A DNA stretch of 64,000 nt from Flavisolibacter ginsenosidimutans (GTDB lineage: Bacteria; Bacteroidota; Bacteroidia; Chitinophagales; Chitinophagaceae). The notes beneath the pieces were generated by a model. It had not been told where the DNA came from, made no database searches, and saw nothing but the letters and a program-made list of their open reading frames with translations. The position numbers were made by a program, and so were the translations under genes. Where the stretch lies: positions 2,232,001 through 2,296,000 of the forward strand of contig NZ_CP042433.1 of the NCBI RefSeq assembly GCF_007970805.1, given 5' to 3'. Below, one piece after another: positions 32,959 to 42,535 of this stretch. The stretch's first letter is position 1. The number at the start of each line of letters is the position of its first letter.

Positions 32959-33570
32959 TTAAAACGCACCCAGTAAAAAGTCCTTCGTTTCCTCAAAGCT
33001 TTTGTGCGTCTTTGCTTCCATTCCTTGACGTGACCCGGCCCTAACGAGAACTTCGCGATCGTCTATGTAAATGCATTCGTCCGGCTCAACTGCCGCTACC
33101 GCCATGGCTAAACGATAGATACGGGGATCGGGTTTGCGCAAACCCACATCGCAGGAGCAGATAAAGCCGTCATACAAACGTTTTAGATCAAAGGTTTTCA
33201 CACGGTATTCCTGCAATTCTTTGGGTTCGTTGTTGATGGAAAAAATGCGCAGGCCGGGTTTTGTTTTTTTCCATTGCAGCAACCAGTCCAGCGTGTGTGG
33301 CAGCAACTGCGATTGGCTTAGCATAAATTGGACGAAAGTTTCTTTTGCAAAGCTTCGCGGCTCGTAAAACAAAATGGTGTCAAGATAATAATCAAGCGAT
33401 ACGGCGCCTTGCTCGTACACATCAAAAGCAATTTCGTGAAGGGCGTTCATCCTTTCATAATCAAAGCCAAATTCAGTGGCCGCTTTTTGCCGCGATTCAT
33501 GCCCCCAGCCATTGGTGAGCAACACGCCGCCGATGTCTAAAAACAAAACCTTGGGAGATATATTTTCCAT
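32959..33570 (-). CDS. HAD-superfamily hydrolase
   Basis: A 203-residue phosphatase-type HAD protein with a helical cap after motif I. Motif I reads LFLDIGGVLL: the nucleophile Asp is kept but the second Asp of DxD is Gly, as in the DxGGV subgroup of HAD subfamily IA (YihX-like). Motif II is FSINNE, motif III the Lys of LRKPDPR and motif IV IYIDDRE. Members act on small sugar phosphates or similar; the substrate is unknown. It is isolated, with no operon partners. Confidence 0.88.
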   Translation of the reverse strand: MENISPKVLFLDIGGVLLTNGWGHESRQKAATEFGFDYERMNALHEIAFDVYEQGAVSLDYYLDTILFYEPRSFAKETFVQFMLSQSQLLPHTLDWLLQWKKTKPGLRIFSINNEPKELQEYRVKTFDLKRLYDGFICSCDVGLRKPDPRIYRLAMAVAAVEPDECIYIDDREVLVRAGSRQGMEAKTHKSFEETKDFLLGAF

Positions 33571-33817
33571 AAAACAATTGTGGTAACGAAATTAACCGAT
33601 GACATTGCTTTTGCCCGCATTTTTTACTGAAACTTCCGTTGAAGGGTAAGCCAAAAACAACCCAAGCAGAACACCGTGTGCAGCACAATCAGGTTTTGTT
33701 TTTTTCTACCTTTATTTCACCGCTGCTTCTGTAAACTCTTCTGGCTTTTCTCTACCCTGCTGACCTGCAAACCGCCCTTGTGGAGGCCACTATTGCTCAT
33801 CTCAAAACCATTTCATT

Positions 33818-36790
33818 ATGTCCACACAATTTCCTCCGGCATGCACTGCCCTTCAGCAAAAAGCAGATGAATTAACCAACGAGCTTGATGATCTTGAGGA
33901 ACTCTTGAAAGAAGCTCCCAAACAGAGCCGGCAAAAAATCATCAATCAAATTAATGCCTTAAAGCCGCAACTGGTAGCGGCCGAAAAGCAACTAAACACT
34001 TGTGTCATCAACAACACCATTCCGCCTTTTGGACCACCGCCACAACCAACAAAACCGGTCATCAGCACCGACACATCACTGGCCACAAAAACCAAAGTCA
34101 TTTCGCTTCCTTTCCTGCAAAAAAAATTCGATGATCTTTTCAACAAGCGTATCGACCCGCCGCTCTTCAAGCTGCGCCTTCACCATCATGACCACATCAC
34201 CGGCAACGGCAGCATTGACAACGACCCGCCCAACAGCGATGCAGAATTTACCTTCATTGACGCACAGCGCGGCTACCGGCGTGTTAGCTTCACCGACCTT
34301 GGCCAACTCGATCACGGCTATTATTTCAACGACATAAACAGCAGTGTCTTCAACGTCAATATTGATACATCCAATCCCGCCCCGCTTGAATTGAAAATTA
34401 CGTTTGAAACCGACGGGCCTATCGAGATGCCCTCGACCGGCACGCTCGATCCCAACATGGATTTCATTGAGTTTTTTATTTCGGTGCGTTTCACACTGGG
34501 CTTTGACGCAGTGGCCAAACGCGTGGACTTGTTAGGCTGGGTAAATGATTTCACCAACATTAAAGTTGTACCCAATGCAATCACGCAAACCGTGCACGTT
34601 ACCGGCAGCTATCTGGGCAAAGCCATCGACAAGACGATGGCCGCTGTCTCGTTTGATGATTTTGTTGACCAGACCTTTATTCAACCCGTGGTGCACGTGC
34701 ACATTACAACCACACGTGCCATAGATCCCGGTGGCGCCACGCAGAAAAGCATGCGCCGCAAAATTTTCAACCGTCTTGTTGACAAAGACACAGCCGCAGG
34801 ACAAAAAGTTCGCGACAACATCAATGCGCAAATAGCGCAATGGATCGTAGGCGATAACGGCTCCTTTCCCGTTAGTTTTTTCCGCAACGACGGGCAAAAC
34901 ATCACCCTCAGCTACACGGTTCCCAAAAACCTGCTTAATCCCTTTCCATTCATTCCCGCCAATTGGCCTTCGGCAAACAACCCCAATTCAAACCCGAAGC
35001 TTGATTTCAAACCCGGCGCTTTGGCAAACATTGATCACATCATTGTGCTTACAAAAGAGAACCGCTCTTTCGATCACTTGCTCGGCTTTTTAAGTTTGCC
35101 TGCAAACAAAGGAGGCGTTGGCCGTACCGATGTAGATGGATTAAAAGGCGGCGAATCCAATCCGTACAACGGCGTCAATTATCCATCCTTTGCTTTCCCG
35201 CCGGGCCAAACGCTTTTTGCGCCCAATGCCGAACAAAACGCAGGGCCAGCCTTTCACCAGGTTGACGGCGGTAAAATGGATGGCTTTGTGCGGAGCTATG
35301 CCGAAGAAGCGTCTCGTTCATCGGGTATAGATACCGGCAACGGTTCGTCCATTATGGGTTATCACAACGGTGCAAACGTCCCTGTGTACGATGCGCTGGC
35401 AAGGGATTTTGGCATCAGTCACCGCTGGTTTGCGCCGCATCCCGGCCCCACGTTTCCAAACCGCTTTTATGAATTAACCGCACGAATGAATTTAAACAGC
35501 GGATTGTCTGATTCTGCGCAACGGGGCTTTTGGGAAATCAACAACACTGGGCCGCTCACGCCATCGCTTTCGAAAACCATTTTCGATCATTTAAATGATT
35601 ATGCACACATCGCCAACGTGTCGTGGAATTACTTCGAATTCTTTTATTGCTTTCTGCGCTTCTTTGCCGATTATACTTTTGATCACGCCAACGTTTTGGA
35701 TGCCGGAGACCCGGTGAACGGATTTTTTGCGAAGCTGAAAAACGGCAACCTGCCCTCGGTTTCCTTTATTGATCCACACTTTATTGACCTGCCGCCGCAC
35801 GCCAATTGCGACGAGCCGCCATCGGATGTAAAGGACGGACAAAACTTTGTGCGCAGGGTTGTGGAGGCCGTCGTCACCAGTCCGAAATGGAACAAGATTC
35901 TACTCATCGTTACTTATGATGAACACGGCGGCTTTTACGATCATGTGCCACCGCCACCGCTCCAGAATTTTCCGGACGATCCCACGAATTACAACCTTCC
36001 GGTAAACACCTACGGACTTCGCACGCCGGTGTTTTTTATTTCGCCTTGGGTGGCCGCAGGCAGCGTGTTTGGTCACGATAGCTTACACGATTCGGACGAA
36101 CTTTTCTTTGACAATACGTCTATTTTAAAAACGATTGCAAAGCGCTTCATGAGCGATTTTCCGCCTTACATGGGACCGCATTATGCGGTGGCCAAAGACT
36201 TATCGGTGGTGATGAGCAATGCGCCGCGCCAACCACAATTTCTACCTTTCATCCGGTATAATTTTATGTATGCGGCCACGCAAAAAATGCTGGACGTGCA
36301 AGGCGCCAACACCGCACCGGGAACGCATCTTTGGCAATGGGATAAAAACGGAACGATTGCACAGGATTTTTCGTTTGAAGATGCGGGCGGCGGCTTCTTT
36401 TACATCCGCACAAATTGCGGCAATTTGTATTTGACCGTGGACGTGCCGCCACTGGTGACGAAAGGCGGAACAAAAACAGCCGATACGCAAAACTTTTCCA
36501 TCAAGCAGGATGTGAAATACAAACCATCGGCAATTGATAACGTAGCCAACCGCTTTAAGCCCGAATATCAAAAATGGAAATTGACGAACAACAGCATTAC
36601 TATTTTGCAGCGAGATTTTTTCGTCATCACCAACGCCTTCTTTACGGCCAAAGTTTTGAAATGTGTGGATGCAACTACTGGTGGCGCGGTTGTACTTGGC
36701 GACCCCGATCCTTCGTCGCCCACACAACTGAGCAAAAATGCGTGGAAGGTGACGAGTCCGTTAATCAATCATGACGTTGTGGTGAAGTAA
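33818..36790 (+). CDS. Large PLC/AcpA-family phosphoesterase with ricin-type lectin tail
   Basis: A 990-residue protein. The N-terminus is a coiled coil (about 10-60: QQKADELTNELDDLEELLKEAPKQ). A region of about 100-330 follows with no clear family. The catalytic phosphoesterase domain (about 395-800) has DHIIVLTKENRSFDHLLGF, GANVPVYDALARDFGISHRWFAPHPGPTFPNRFYELT and DEHGGFYDHVPPPP, the metal/active-site motifs of bacterial phospholipase C/acid phosphatase A. The C-terminus (about 810-900) has a ricin-type beta-trefoil pattern (KMLDVQGANTAPGTHLWQWDKNG). Oddly, there is no signal peptide, although the family is normally exported. A bidirectional terminator follows at 36796. Confidence 0.9.
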   Translation: MSTQFPPACTALQQKADELTNELDDLEELLKEAPKQSRQKIINQINALKPQLVAAEKQLNTCVINNTIPPFGPPPQPTKPVISTDTSLATKTKVISLPFLQKKFDDLFNKRIDPPLFKLRLHHHDHITGNGSIDNDPPNSDAEFTFIDAQRGYRRVSFTDLGQLDHGYYFNDINSSVFNVNIDTSNPAPLELKITFETDGPIEMPSTGTLDPNMDFIEFFISVRFTLGFDAVAKRVDLLGWVNDFTNIKVVPNAITQTVHVTGSYLGKAIDKTMAAVSFDDFVDQTFIQPVVHVHITTTRAIDPGGATQKSMRRKIFNRLVDKDTAAGQKVRDNINAQIAQWIVGDNGSFPVSFFRNDGQNITLSYTVPKNLLNPFPFIPANWPSANNPNSNPKLDFKPGALANIDHIIVLTKENRSFDHLLGFLSLPANKGGVGRTDVDGLKGGESNPYNGVNYPSFAFPPGQTLFAPNAEQNAGPAFHQVDGGKMDGFVRSYAEEASRSSGIDTGNGSSIMGYHNGANVPVYDALARDFGISHRWFAPHPGPTFPNRFYELTARMNLNSGLSDSAQRGFWEINNTGPLTPSLSKTIFDHLNDYAHIANVSWNYFEFFYCFLRFFADYTFDHANVLDAGDPVNGFFAKLKNGNLPSVSFIDPHFIDLPPHANCDEPPSDVKDGQNFVRRVVEAVVTSPKWNKILLIVTYDEHGGFYDHVPPPPLQNFPDDPTNYNLPVNTYGLRTPVFFISPWVAAGSVFGHDSLHDSDELFFDNTSILKTIAKRFMSDFPPYMGPHYAVAKDLSVVMSNAPRQPQFLPFIRYNFMYAATQKMLDVQGANTAPGTHLWQWDKNGTIAQDFSFEDAGGGFFYIRTNCGNLYLTVDVPPLVTKGGTKTADTQNFSIKQDVKYKPSAIDNVANRFKPEYQKWKLTNNSITILQRDFFVITNAFFTAKVLKCVDATTGGAVVLGDPDPSSPTQLSKNAWKVTSPLINHDVVVK

Positions 36791-36795
36791 GAAAT

Positions 36796-36826
36796 ACACA
36801 AGCCTCCTTTTTCTGGAGGCTTGTGT
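36796..36826. terminator. Bidirectional terminator between convergent genes
   Basis: ACACAAGCCTCC (36796-36807) and GGAGGCTTGTGT (36815-36826) are perfect 12-base complements around TTTTTCT; it separates the phosphoesterase gene from the gene ending at 36830. Confidence 0.85.
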
Positions 36827-36829
36827 TGT

Positions 36830-37609
36830 TTAAACAACGCCGCCTCTTTTTAATTCAATCTGCCTTTTTTCTTCGCTTTCCCTTGCTTCGATGACGGCAT
36901 TTCTTATGGCCTCGCCGGCAATTTCTTTGTTTGGCTCTTTATCAGTTTGTGTTATTTGAGCAAGTGCAGGCTTGTTTTTCGCCTGCTGGTTTCTGTAAAA
37001 CCACCAGGCCCCCAAAAGAACGAGAAGAATTCCGAAAGCCGTTAGGGCTTGCGAAGTCAATTCCTGTCCCGTTGCATACGTGAGCACAGCTTTACCAAAA
37101 CTGTCCTTTTCCACTTTTGCGTTCTTTGCAACAGAAGGCAAATGAAGCTTGACTGTTTGCTGTACCAACGTTCCGCTTGCCAACACATCTTCGTTCATTA
37201 CAAACTCCCGGTCGGAAAGCTTGGTGATGTCGGGCTTTTCAACGTCCAGGTCTGTTTCCCACAAGCCGTTCCGGTTGACAAAGCCAATGCCAAGCGCTTT
37301 GAACTTTACGTTGTAGGCACGGTTCATTGCGTCTTCGGTATAACTAAAATCAGTGAGGTAGTATTTTGGCAACTCTCTTTCCATTTGCCTTTTTAGGAGC
37401 GAAACGTTTTCGCCGATGGTCTTTTTAAAATTGTCCCACTGCGCGGCTGTTAGTTGCATCGAAACATCAATGTCCGCATTGCCAATCTTGTCTATCGTAA
37501 AATCAATGGTTTGTTTTAAGCCGCGGTAAATGTCCTGCGCACGGCCCCAAAAAGAAAGTTGCAGGCAAAAGCAAAGAGCCGGAACAACGCAATATTTTTT
37601 CATACTCAT
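36830..37609 (-). CDS. Exported single-pass membrane protein, partner of transglutaminase-like gene
   Basis: A 259-residue protein. A signal peptide at about 1-24 (CVVPALCFCLQLSFWGRAQ) is followed by a periplasmic region of about 150 residues, one membrane segment near the C-terminus (TAFGILLVLLGAWWFYRNQ) and a charged cytosolic tail with Glu/Arg-rich helices (EARESEEKRQIELKRG). The ATG (37609, or 37603 for MKKYC) overlaps the stop of the upstream gene by one base, so the two are translationally coupled and probably form a complex. No family recognised. Confidence 0.72.
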   Translation of the reverse strand: MSMKKYCVVPALCFCLQLSFWGRAQDIYRGLKQTIDFTIDKIGNADIDVSMQLTAAQWDNFKKTIGENVSLLKRQMERELPKYYLTDFSYTEDAMNRAYNVKFKALGIGFVNRNGLWETDLDVEKPDITKLSDREFVMNEDVLASGTLVQQTVKLHLPSVAKNAKVEKDSFGKAVLTYATGQELTSQALTAFGILLVLLGAWWFYRNQQAKNKPALAQITQTDKEPNKEIAGEAIRNAVIEARESEEKRQIELKRGGVV

Positions 37610-39240
37610 TACCGTAAGGATTTAAGAATGTCGAGAAGGATGGATTGGTACTTCGGGTCTGCGGTGGTATAAGCAGCAACGGCAATGCCCACCACACCGC
37701 TGCCGGTTGCTTTCAACGCCGCGGTCCAGTTAAAAGCGTTGCCGTTTGAGTACGTTGTTTGCCCGTTAAAAAGCGAATACCCGTTGTAAGCCTGTCCGGT
37801 ATTGGTGTATTGCGACGTACCCTGGTAGCTTTCGGCGTATTGCTTTATCGTTACGATAGCCTGTTCTGGGTCGGTATAGCCGTCGAACTGATAAACGATC
37901 ACTGAAGCCATGTTGCTTTTATCTGCAATGAGTTGTTTCATTTGCGGCATGGATTCAGAGGACCTCGGCGCAGGTATCCAGGTATTGGGATAAGAAAAGC
38001 TTACCGCATCCTGGTAAAGATTATAACCGGTTGCATCGTTTCCGCTGCCGCTTCCGTAATTAGCATCAAAAACCTGTGTGATTTCATCAATCTTCTGCCG
38101 TAAAAACGAGTCGTCTTTCAATTCCATTGCTACCGCGCCTTTGTTGATGGCATCGCGTACATCCAGCAATTGATAACGATCGTCGCCTGCGGCCACAGCC
38201 TGGAAAAACGTTTGAAGATTTTTCATGCCTTCGCGGTAAGCCTCGTCGGTATTCATGCTGCCGCCGATGCCTTCGCCGCCAATGCCGGTGGATTCAATGG
38301 CGTAATAATGACCGTTCATTTTAAAACCCGGGTAAGCATGGCCGGGAATAAAATAAATAACCGGGTTCATTCCCGCATCGGCCATAATGCTTGCGTACAA
38401 AAGAGAAAGTTCGATGCACAAGCCTGTTTTGCCGGTCACCACTTCACGCGGCAGACGAATACTTTGGTGCATGGTGGTAATGTCGTCCAGTCTTTCCGGA
38501 ACGCCGCTGGTGCCGCTGTAAACCATGTGGCTCATCAGCGTTGCCAAATAAATTCCTTCCATAAACCGCACGCCTTCCTCTTCTTTGTTTCCTACGGCTG
38601 CGGTTTCGCCTTTCAAAATCTTTTCTTGTATTTTTTGCGTGTAGTATTTTATGATGGGATCTTCGGGAGTAACAAAACAAGTCAGCAGGTTGGCGTTGTC
38701 AAAAACATCCGCAGACGTGCGGATTTCATTTGCGGGAACACAGGTGTACAAAAAATCGTTGCGGCCCTGTATTTCGATGGCAAAACTCTGGTCAATATCG
38801 CTGATGTTGGCGCCCTTGATTTTGATGTTGACTTTTTCTTCGGACGTCGTTGTTTTCTCGACAATTTTATCGGCGAAAGAAGGATAGCAATTAACCACCG
38901 CCGATTGGCCGGGTTCAAGAGAAGGAATTTTCATTACCGAAGTCCATTCGATGTAATTGGGTATTTGAAACGAAACGTCAACGTCGCGGGCCGACCTGTT
39001 GCTGTTGTTCGTCACCAGCATTTTAAAAAGACTGTATTTGCCGTAGAGCGCATTTTCGTTGCTGTACACTTTGTACAGCGCAGGCATGATGGCCGGCTGG
39101 TGTTCAATCTTCATGTCCAGTTGAACCGGGGAAACAAGGCCTGTAAGCGGATGACGAAACGACAAAAGCAAGCCTGCGATAATGAGAAGCAGCGGCAAGA
39201 ACTGTTTTGACGTTTTTAATTTCGATTGTCCTGTGTCCAT
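37609..39240 (-). CDS. Transglutaminase-like superfamily membrane protein
   Basis: A 543-residue protein with an N-terminal membrane anchor (FLPLLLIIAGLLLSFRHPL) and an exported body. Residues about 50-170 resemble a beta-rich fold with NNSNRSARDVDVSFQIPN. The transglutaminase-like core has the Cys in KTGLCIELSLLYASIMADAGM, the His in FIPGHAYPGF and the acidic residue in YYAIESTGIGGEG, the usual Cys-His-Asp/Glu triad region. The C-terminal third contains a second domain ending LLDILKSLR. It is translationally coupled to the 36830 gene. Role (protease, crosslinker or cell-envelope enzyme) unknown. Confidence 0.82.
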   Translation of the reverse strand: MDTGQSKLKTSKQFLPLLLIIAGLLLSFRHPLTGLVSPVQLDMKIEHQPAIMPALYKVYSNENALYGKYSLFKMLVTNNSNRSARDVDVSFQIPNYIEWTSVMKIPSLEPGQSAVVNCYPSFADKIVEKTTTSEEKVNIKIKGANISDIDQSFAIEIQGRNDFLYTCVPANEIRTSADVFDNANLLTCFVTPEDPIIKYYTQKIQEKILKGETAAVGNKEEEGVRFMEGIYLATLMSHMVYSGTSGVPERLDDITTMHQSIRLPREVVTGKTGLCIELSLLYASIMADAGMNPVIYFIPGHAYPGFKMNGHYYAIESTGIGGEGIGGSMNTDEAYREGMKNLQTFFQAVAAGDDRYQLLDVRDAINKGAVAMELKDDSFLRQKIDEITQVFDANYGSGSGNDATGYNLYQDAVSFSYPNTWIPAPRSSESMPQMKQLIADKSNMASVIVYQFDGYTDPEQAIVTIKQYAESYQGTSQYTNTGQAYNGYSLFNGQTTYSNGNAFNWTAALKATGSGVVGIAVAAYTTADPKYQSILLDILKSLR

Positions 39241-39589
39241 ACAATAAAATTTTGGAGAACGATGAACAATTGAACGCTGTCTTTTGGGTGCGAAGTTGAT
39301 AAGGCGCGGACGGGATCGGAATAAACGAAGGAGAATAAACTGAATGTCTTTTACCCGGCTTTGAAGAATGCCTTGCTAATGAAACGATTCAAAGGTATAG
39401 CATAAGTTGTGCACGCAACACAGCGCTTTTCAACAAAAAATCCCGCACCGGCGTGCTTGAACCGCAATGAAGGAGCTATGCAGAAGCTCTCGCTGTGAAC
39501 CTTGTGTTCACTGTGTCTTCGTGATTCAAAAAGCCATACGAAAACTCACTCATCAAACAGTTGAAACACTAACAACATCTTTTGCTTCG
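39241..39589. other. Gene-free 349-bp region
   Basis: The gap between the transglutaminase-like gene start and the glycosidase gene end. No credible gene and no strong hairpin was seen; a block of CTTGTGTTCACTGTG-type words (39500-39526) is the only repetitive trait. Promoter of the transglutaminase-like operon presumably lies here. Confidence 0.45.
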
Positions 39590-42295
39590 TCATTTCTTTA
39601 AAGCAGGCAAGGCATTCAGCTTAATCACACGTACATAATCGAGCATGGCCTCGTTAATCTCTTCGTTCATGTTTTGGTTTGCCGGCAGATAACGCAACGT
39701 GAAATTGTTTTTTCCCTTGATCAAATAGACTTTGAGGCTGTTGCTGAATCCCCAGTTCGACCACTCGGCCGTACCGCGTTGCGGAAACACAAACACACCC
39801 GTTTTTTTATCGTTGACAAAGGCCGTGCGAATGGCGCATTTGTTTTCGGTGTTGATTGGCCCGTTGCCGTTTGCGTACTTTACGTCAATCAAATAAAAAC
39901 CGTCTTCGCTAACGTTGATTGGAACCACAACGGTTGTGTTTTTTGTGGTGCTGATTTCTGTAAAGCCTGTACCCGAAAAACCTTTGTACGCCGCATCAGA
40001 CTTTGGTGAAAAATCCTCGACCTCAATTGATTTAATTGCAGATGCAGGAGTAACGCTTACGGGTTCGCTGGCGAAAGATTCCATACCGGCCTTATCTACT
40101 GCAATCACGCTGTATTCCGCATAGCTTTTATCGTTTGCGGCAAAACGGTTTGCCGTTGTGCTGGTGAACAATGTGCCGTTGCGAACAATTTTATAGTTCA
40201 CTGCGCCGTCAATTTTTTCCCACGACAACATACCCGCTGCTTCGTTTACAACCGGCGCTGGCAATGACGTGTGGTTGGCAACGTTGTTTGTGGCTGAAGG
40301 CGCAAGGTCGTTGTTTGCCAATTCAATTTTTAGGGCGTGAACTCCATTTAAACTTGCCGAAAAACTATGCGTCTCCATCAACTTCCCGTCTAGCCAAAAG
40401 CTTTTTATTTTATTGCCATAGCCGCTCATTTCAATGTTTAACAAGGCATCGCGATACTTAAAATTGGCAAGGCTTCGCTTGCCGTTGAATGCTTTCGGCA
40501 CGAAGGGTTCAAAGCCCAAACCGTCTTCCTTAAAACGAATGCCGAAGAAAACTTTGTGTACGATGCTGATGTTGCCCGAAAGGCTCCAAAGCATGTTGCT
40601 CGAATTGATTTGCGTGCCCAAAAAGTCGCCGTTGTCGGCTACAAAATTTTCCTTATTGGTAAGAAACATCGCCGCCGGACGATAGATGCTGGCAATGCTT
40701 TGCATCACGGAACTTTCGTTGCCGCTTTTTGCCGATGCCCACAACCAATAGCTTTGTACGAAAGGCCATACTGCGTTGTTGTGGTAGGGCGGAATGTCGG
40801 GTATTTGCGGATAGATGCAGGGAATGCCGAAATCAAGCTGCGGTGTGCTGCTGATGATTTTTGTTTGTTGCTTTTCATCGGCGATGCCAAACAAAACGCA
40901 CAAGGCTTCGCCCAATGCTTCTGATTTTGGCGAAAGAAATAAGTCAGTTTTTCCGTACAAATATTGGCCGTAATAATTTTTGGCCGGCATCCACAAATAT
41001 TTGTTTATGCCCGTTTTAATTTTTTCGGCTGCGTTCAAAAAAGAAGTTGCCTCCGCCTCCTTGTGAAGCAGACGGGCCATTTTTGCGGCCACAATGTTTG
41101 CTTGAAAATGCACCGCGTTTGTGCCCAAATTTTCCGAGTTGTAAATGTCCGCGGGTTGCATCCATTTGGGATAGGTTTGTTCGCGCCAGTCCAAGAAAGA
41201 AGACTCGCCTTTTACCAAACCCGTTTCGCCGTCGTACAAGTTTTGATAATCATCTTCCAAAGAATTTTTAATGATCGTGTATGCTTCCTGCAACCAATCT
41301 TTCTCGCCGGTGGCTTTGTACAATTCGTAAGCGGCAACGGCCCAGATCATTCTGTCGGATGATACCGGCCAGGCGCCGCCCGTGCCCGTGTCCTGAATGA
41401 TTTTTTTCTTCTTGTTTACTTTTCGGAGCAAACTGTTTTTGGCCACATGCGGTTGCAGATAAGCCATTGAAAGAATGATGCTGTAACTGATGTCGCGAGT
41501 CCACACGCCGGCCCATTCTTTCCCCGTTCGAAACGTGCTGTCGGGCTCAACGGCCTTTATCATTTCTTCCAGCGACATGTTGTAAACCGCATCGGACAGA
41601 ACGTAGCTCGATTTGTATTTCGGAAAAGCCGTTGCATCTTTCGTCATCTTCCAGCTCGCCGCCGTTTGCGGCGCATCGTCGGCTTTGTTCAACACAATTT
41701 CGGTTTCGTAAATGCCGTCGCCATCAGGGTCTTTTAATTGCAGTTCGGGGCGTTGGTGCAGGTTGTTGAAATCCCAAATTAGCGGCGCTGCATTTCCCGC
41801 CACGTACACGGCTTTGAAATCGTCTTTGTAAAGCTTGTCGCCGTTGAACAATGTGTAATAGCCTTCTTTTTTAAACGCCGCAAAAACGTCGCGCAGGTCA
41901 AGTCTTATTTTCAGTTTCGTGTTGGGTGATAAATAGCCTTCCTTTTTTGCGTTGTCAGTTTTCAACTGCTCGCCAAATTTTATCAGCGGTGTTTCGTGCG
42001 CACTTCCACCAGTCAAATTAATGTGATGATCAACGCCTGATTTCATTTCGTTATCCTTGCCGTTGATGCTGAACTTAAACGCAATGACCGAAGACTTAAA
42101 CAGGTTTGCCGGGCTTTTGTAGTCCGAGATCATTTCGGTGGGCGAAAGTGCCTTTGCGGTGTATTTTCCCTGCTGCACAATTCTATCGGCGAAGACGCTG
42201 AACTGATTGTTTTGCCAAAGCAGCTTTGTGGTTTGCTGTGCGTTCATTGTATGGAATAAAAAGAAACAGGCAAGGAGTAACGGGTTTTGTTTCAT
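39590..42295 (-). CDS. Secreted six-hairpin glycosidase with C-terminal CBM-like domain
   Basis: A 901-residue secreted protein. The signal peptide is MKQNPLLLACFFLFHTMNA. Residues about 20-230 form an N-terminal beta-sandwich (DPDGDGIYETEIVLNK is a starch-binding-like surface motif). Residues about 230-640 are an alpha/alpha six-hairpin barrel with EWAGVWTRDISYSIILSMAYL, WPVSSDRMIWAVAAYELYKATGE, GESSFLDWREQTYP and YHNNAVWPFVQSYW, as in GH63/GH78/amylo-glucosidase-type enzymes. Then an Fn3-like and a CBM6/35-like domain (SIEVEDFSPKSDAAYKGFSGTGF). Start at 42295 is the signal-peptide Met. Substrate unassigned; a CAZy family was not determined. Confidence 0.86.
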   Translation of the reverse strand: MKQNPLLLACFFLFHTMNAQQTTKLLWQNNQFSVFADRIVQQGKYTAKALSPTEMISDYKSPANLFKSSVIAFKFSINGKDNEMKSGVDHHINLTGGSAHETPLIKFGEQLKTDNAKKEGYLSPNTKLKIRLDLRDVFAAFKKEGYYTLFNGDKLYKDDFKAVYVAGNAAPLIWDFNNLHQRPELQLKDPDGDGIYETEIVLNKADDAPQTAASWKMTKDATAFPKYKSSYVLSDAVYNMSLEEMIKAVEPDSTFRTGKEWAGVWTRDISYSIILSMAYLQPHVAKNSLLRKVNKKKKIIQDTGTGGAWPVSSDRMIWAVAAYELYKATGEKDWLQEAYTIIKNSLEDDYQNLYDGETGLVKGESSFLDWREQTYPKWMQPADIYNSENLGTNAVHFQANIVAAKMARLLHKEAEATSFLNAAEKIKTGINKYLWMPAKNYYGQYLYGKTDLFLSPKSEALGEALCVLFGIADEKQQTKIISSTPQLDFGIPCIYPQIPDIPPYHNNAVWPFVQSYWLWASAKSGNESSVMQSIASIYRPAAMFLTNKENFVADNGDFLGTQINSSNMLWSLSGNISIVHKVFFGIRFKEDGLGFEPFVPKAFNGKRSLANFKYRDALLNIEMSGYGNKIKSFWLDGKLMETHSFSASLNGVHALKIELANNDLAPSATNNVANHTSLPAPVVNEAAGMLSWEKIDGAVNYKIVRNGTLFTSTTANRFAANDKSYAEYSVIAVDKAGMESFASEPVSVTPASAIKSIEVEDFSPKSDAAYKGFSGTGFTEISTTKNTTVVVPINVSEDGFYLIDVKYANGNGPINTENKCAIRTAFVNDKKTGVFVFPQRGTAEWSNWGFSNSLKVYLIKGKNNFTLRYLPANQNMNEEINEAMLDYVRVIKLNALPALKK

Positions 42296-42535
42296 ATAAC
42301 AAGGTTGACAACTCAAACCTACAAAAAGAGTGAATGACAACGCATTATTACACGGCCGTATGAACGGTTTGAAAACATGAGAAGAATTGGGGAAAAGGTC
42401 TACCAGGTTTGCAAACAAGACCTTTGTTTGTTGCGCTTTCACTTTTCTTATACAGGCGTTCCTTCAACAAACGATTTCCCTTTGGCAACTGTTGTTCCTT
42501 GATTTGTGAGGTACTGTTTTTGTTGCTTTGAAAAT

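Noticed and set aside
38170..39210. A 346-residue plus-strand frame opposite the transglutaminase-like gene
   Set aside because: The minus-strand protein has a membrane anchor, the Cys-His-acid core and coupled translation; the antisense frame shows no domain and skewed composition.
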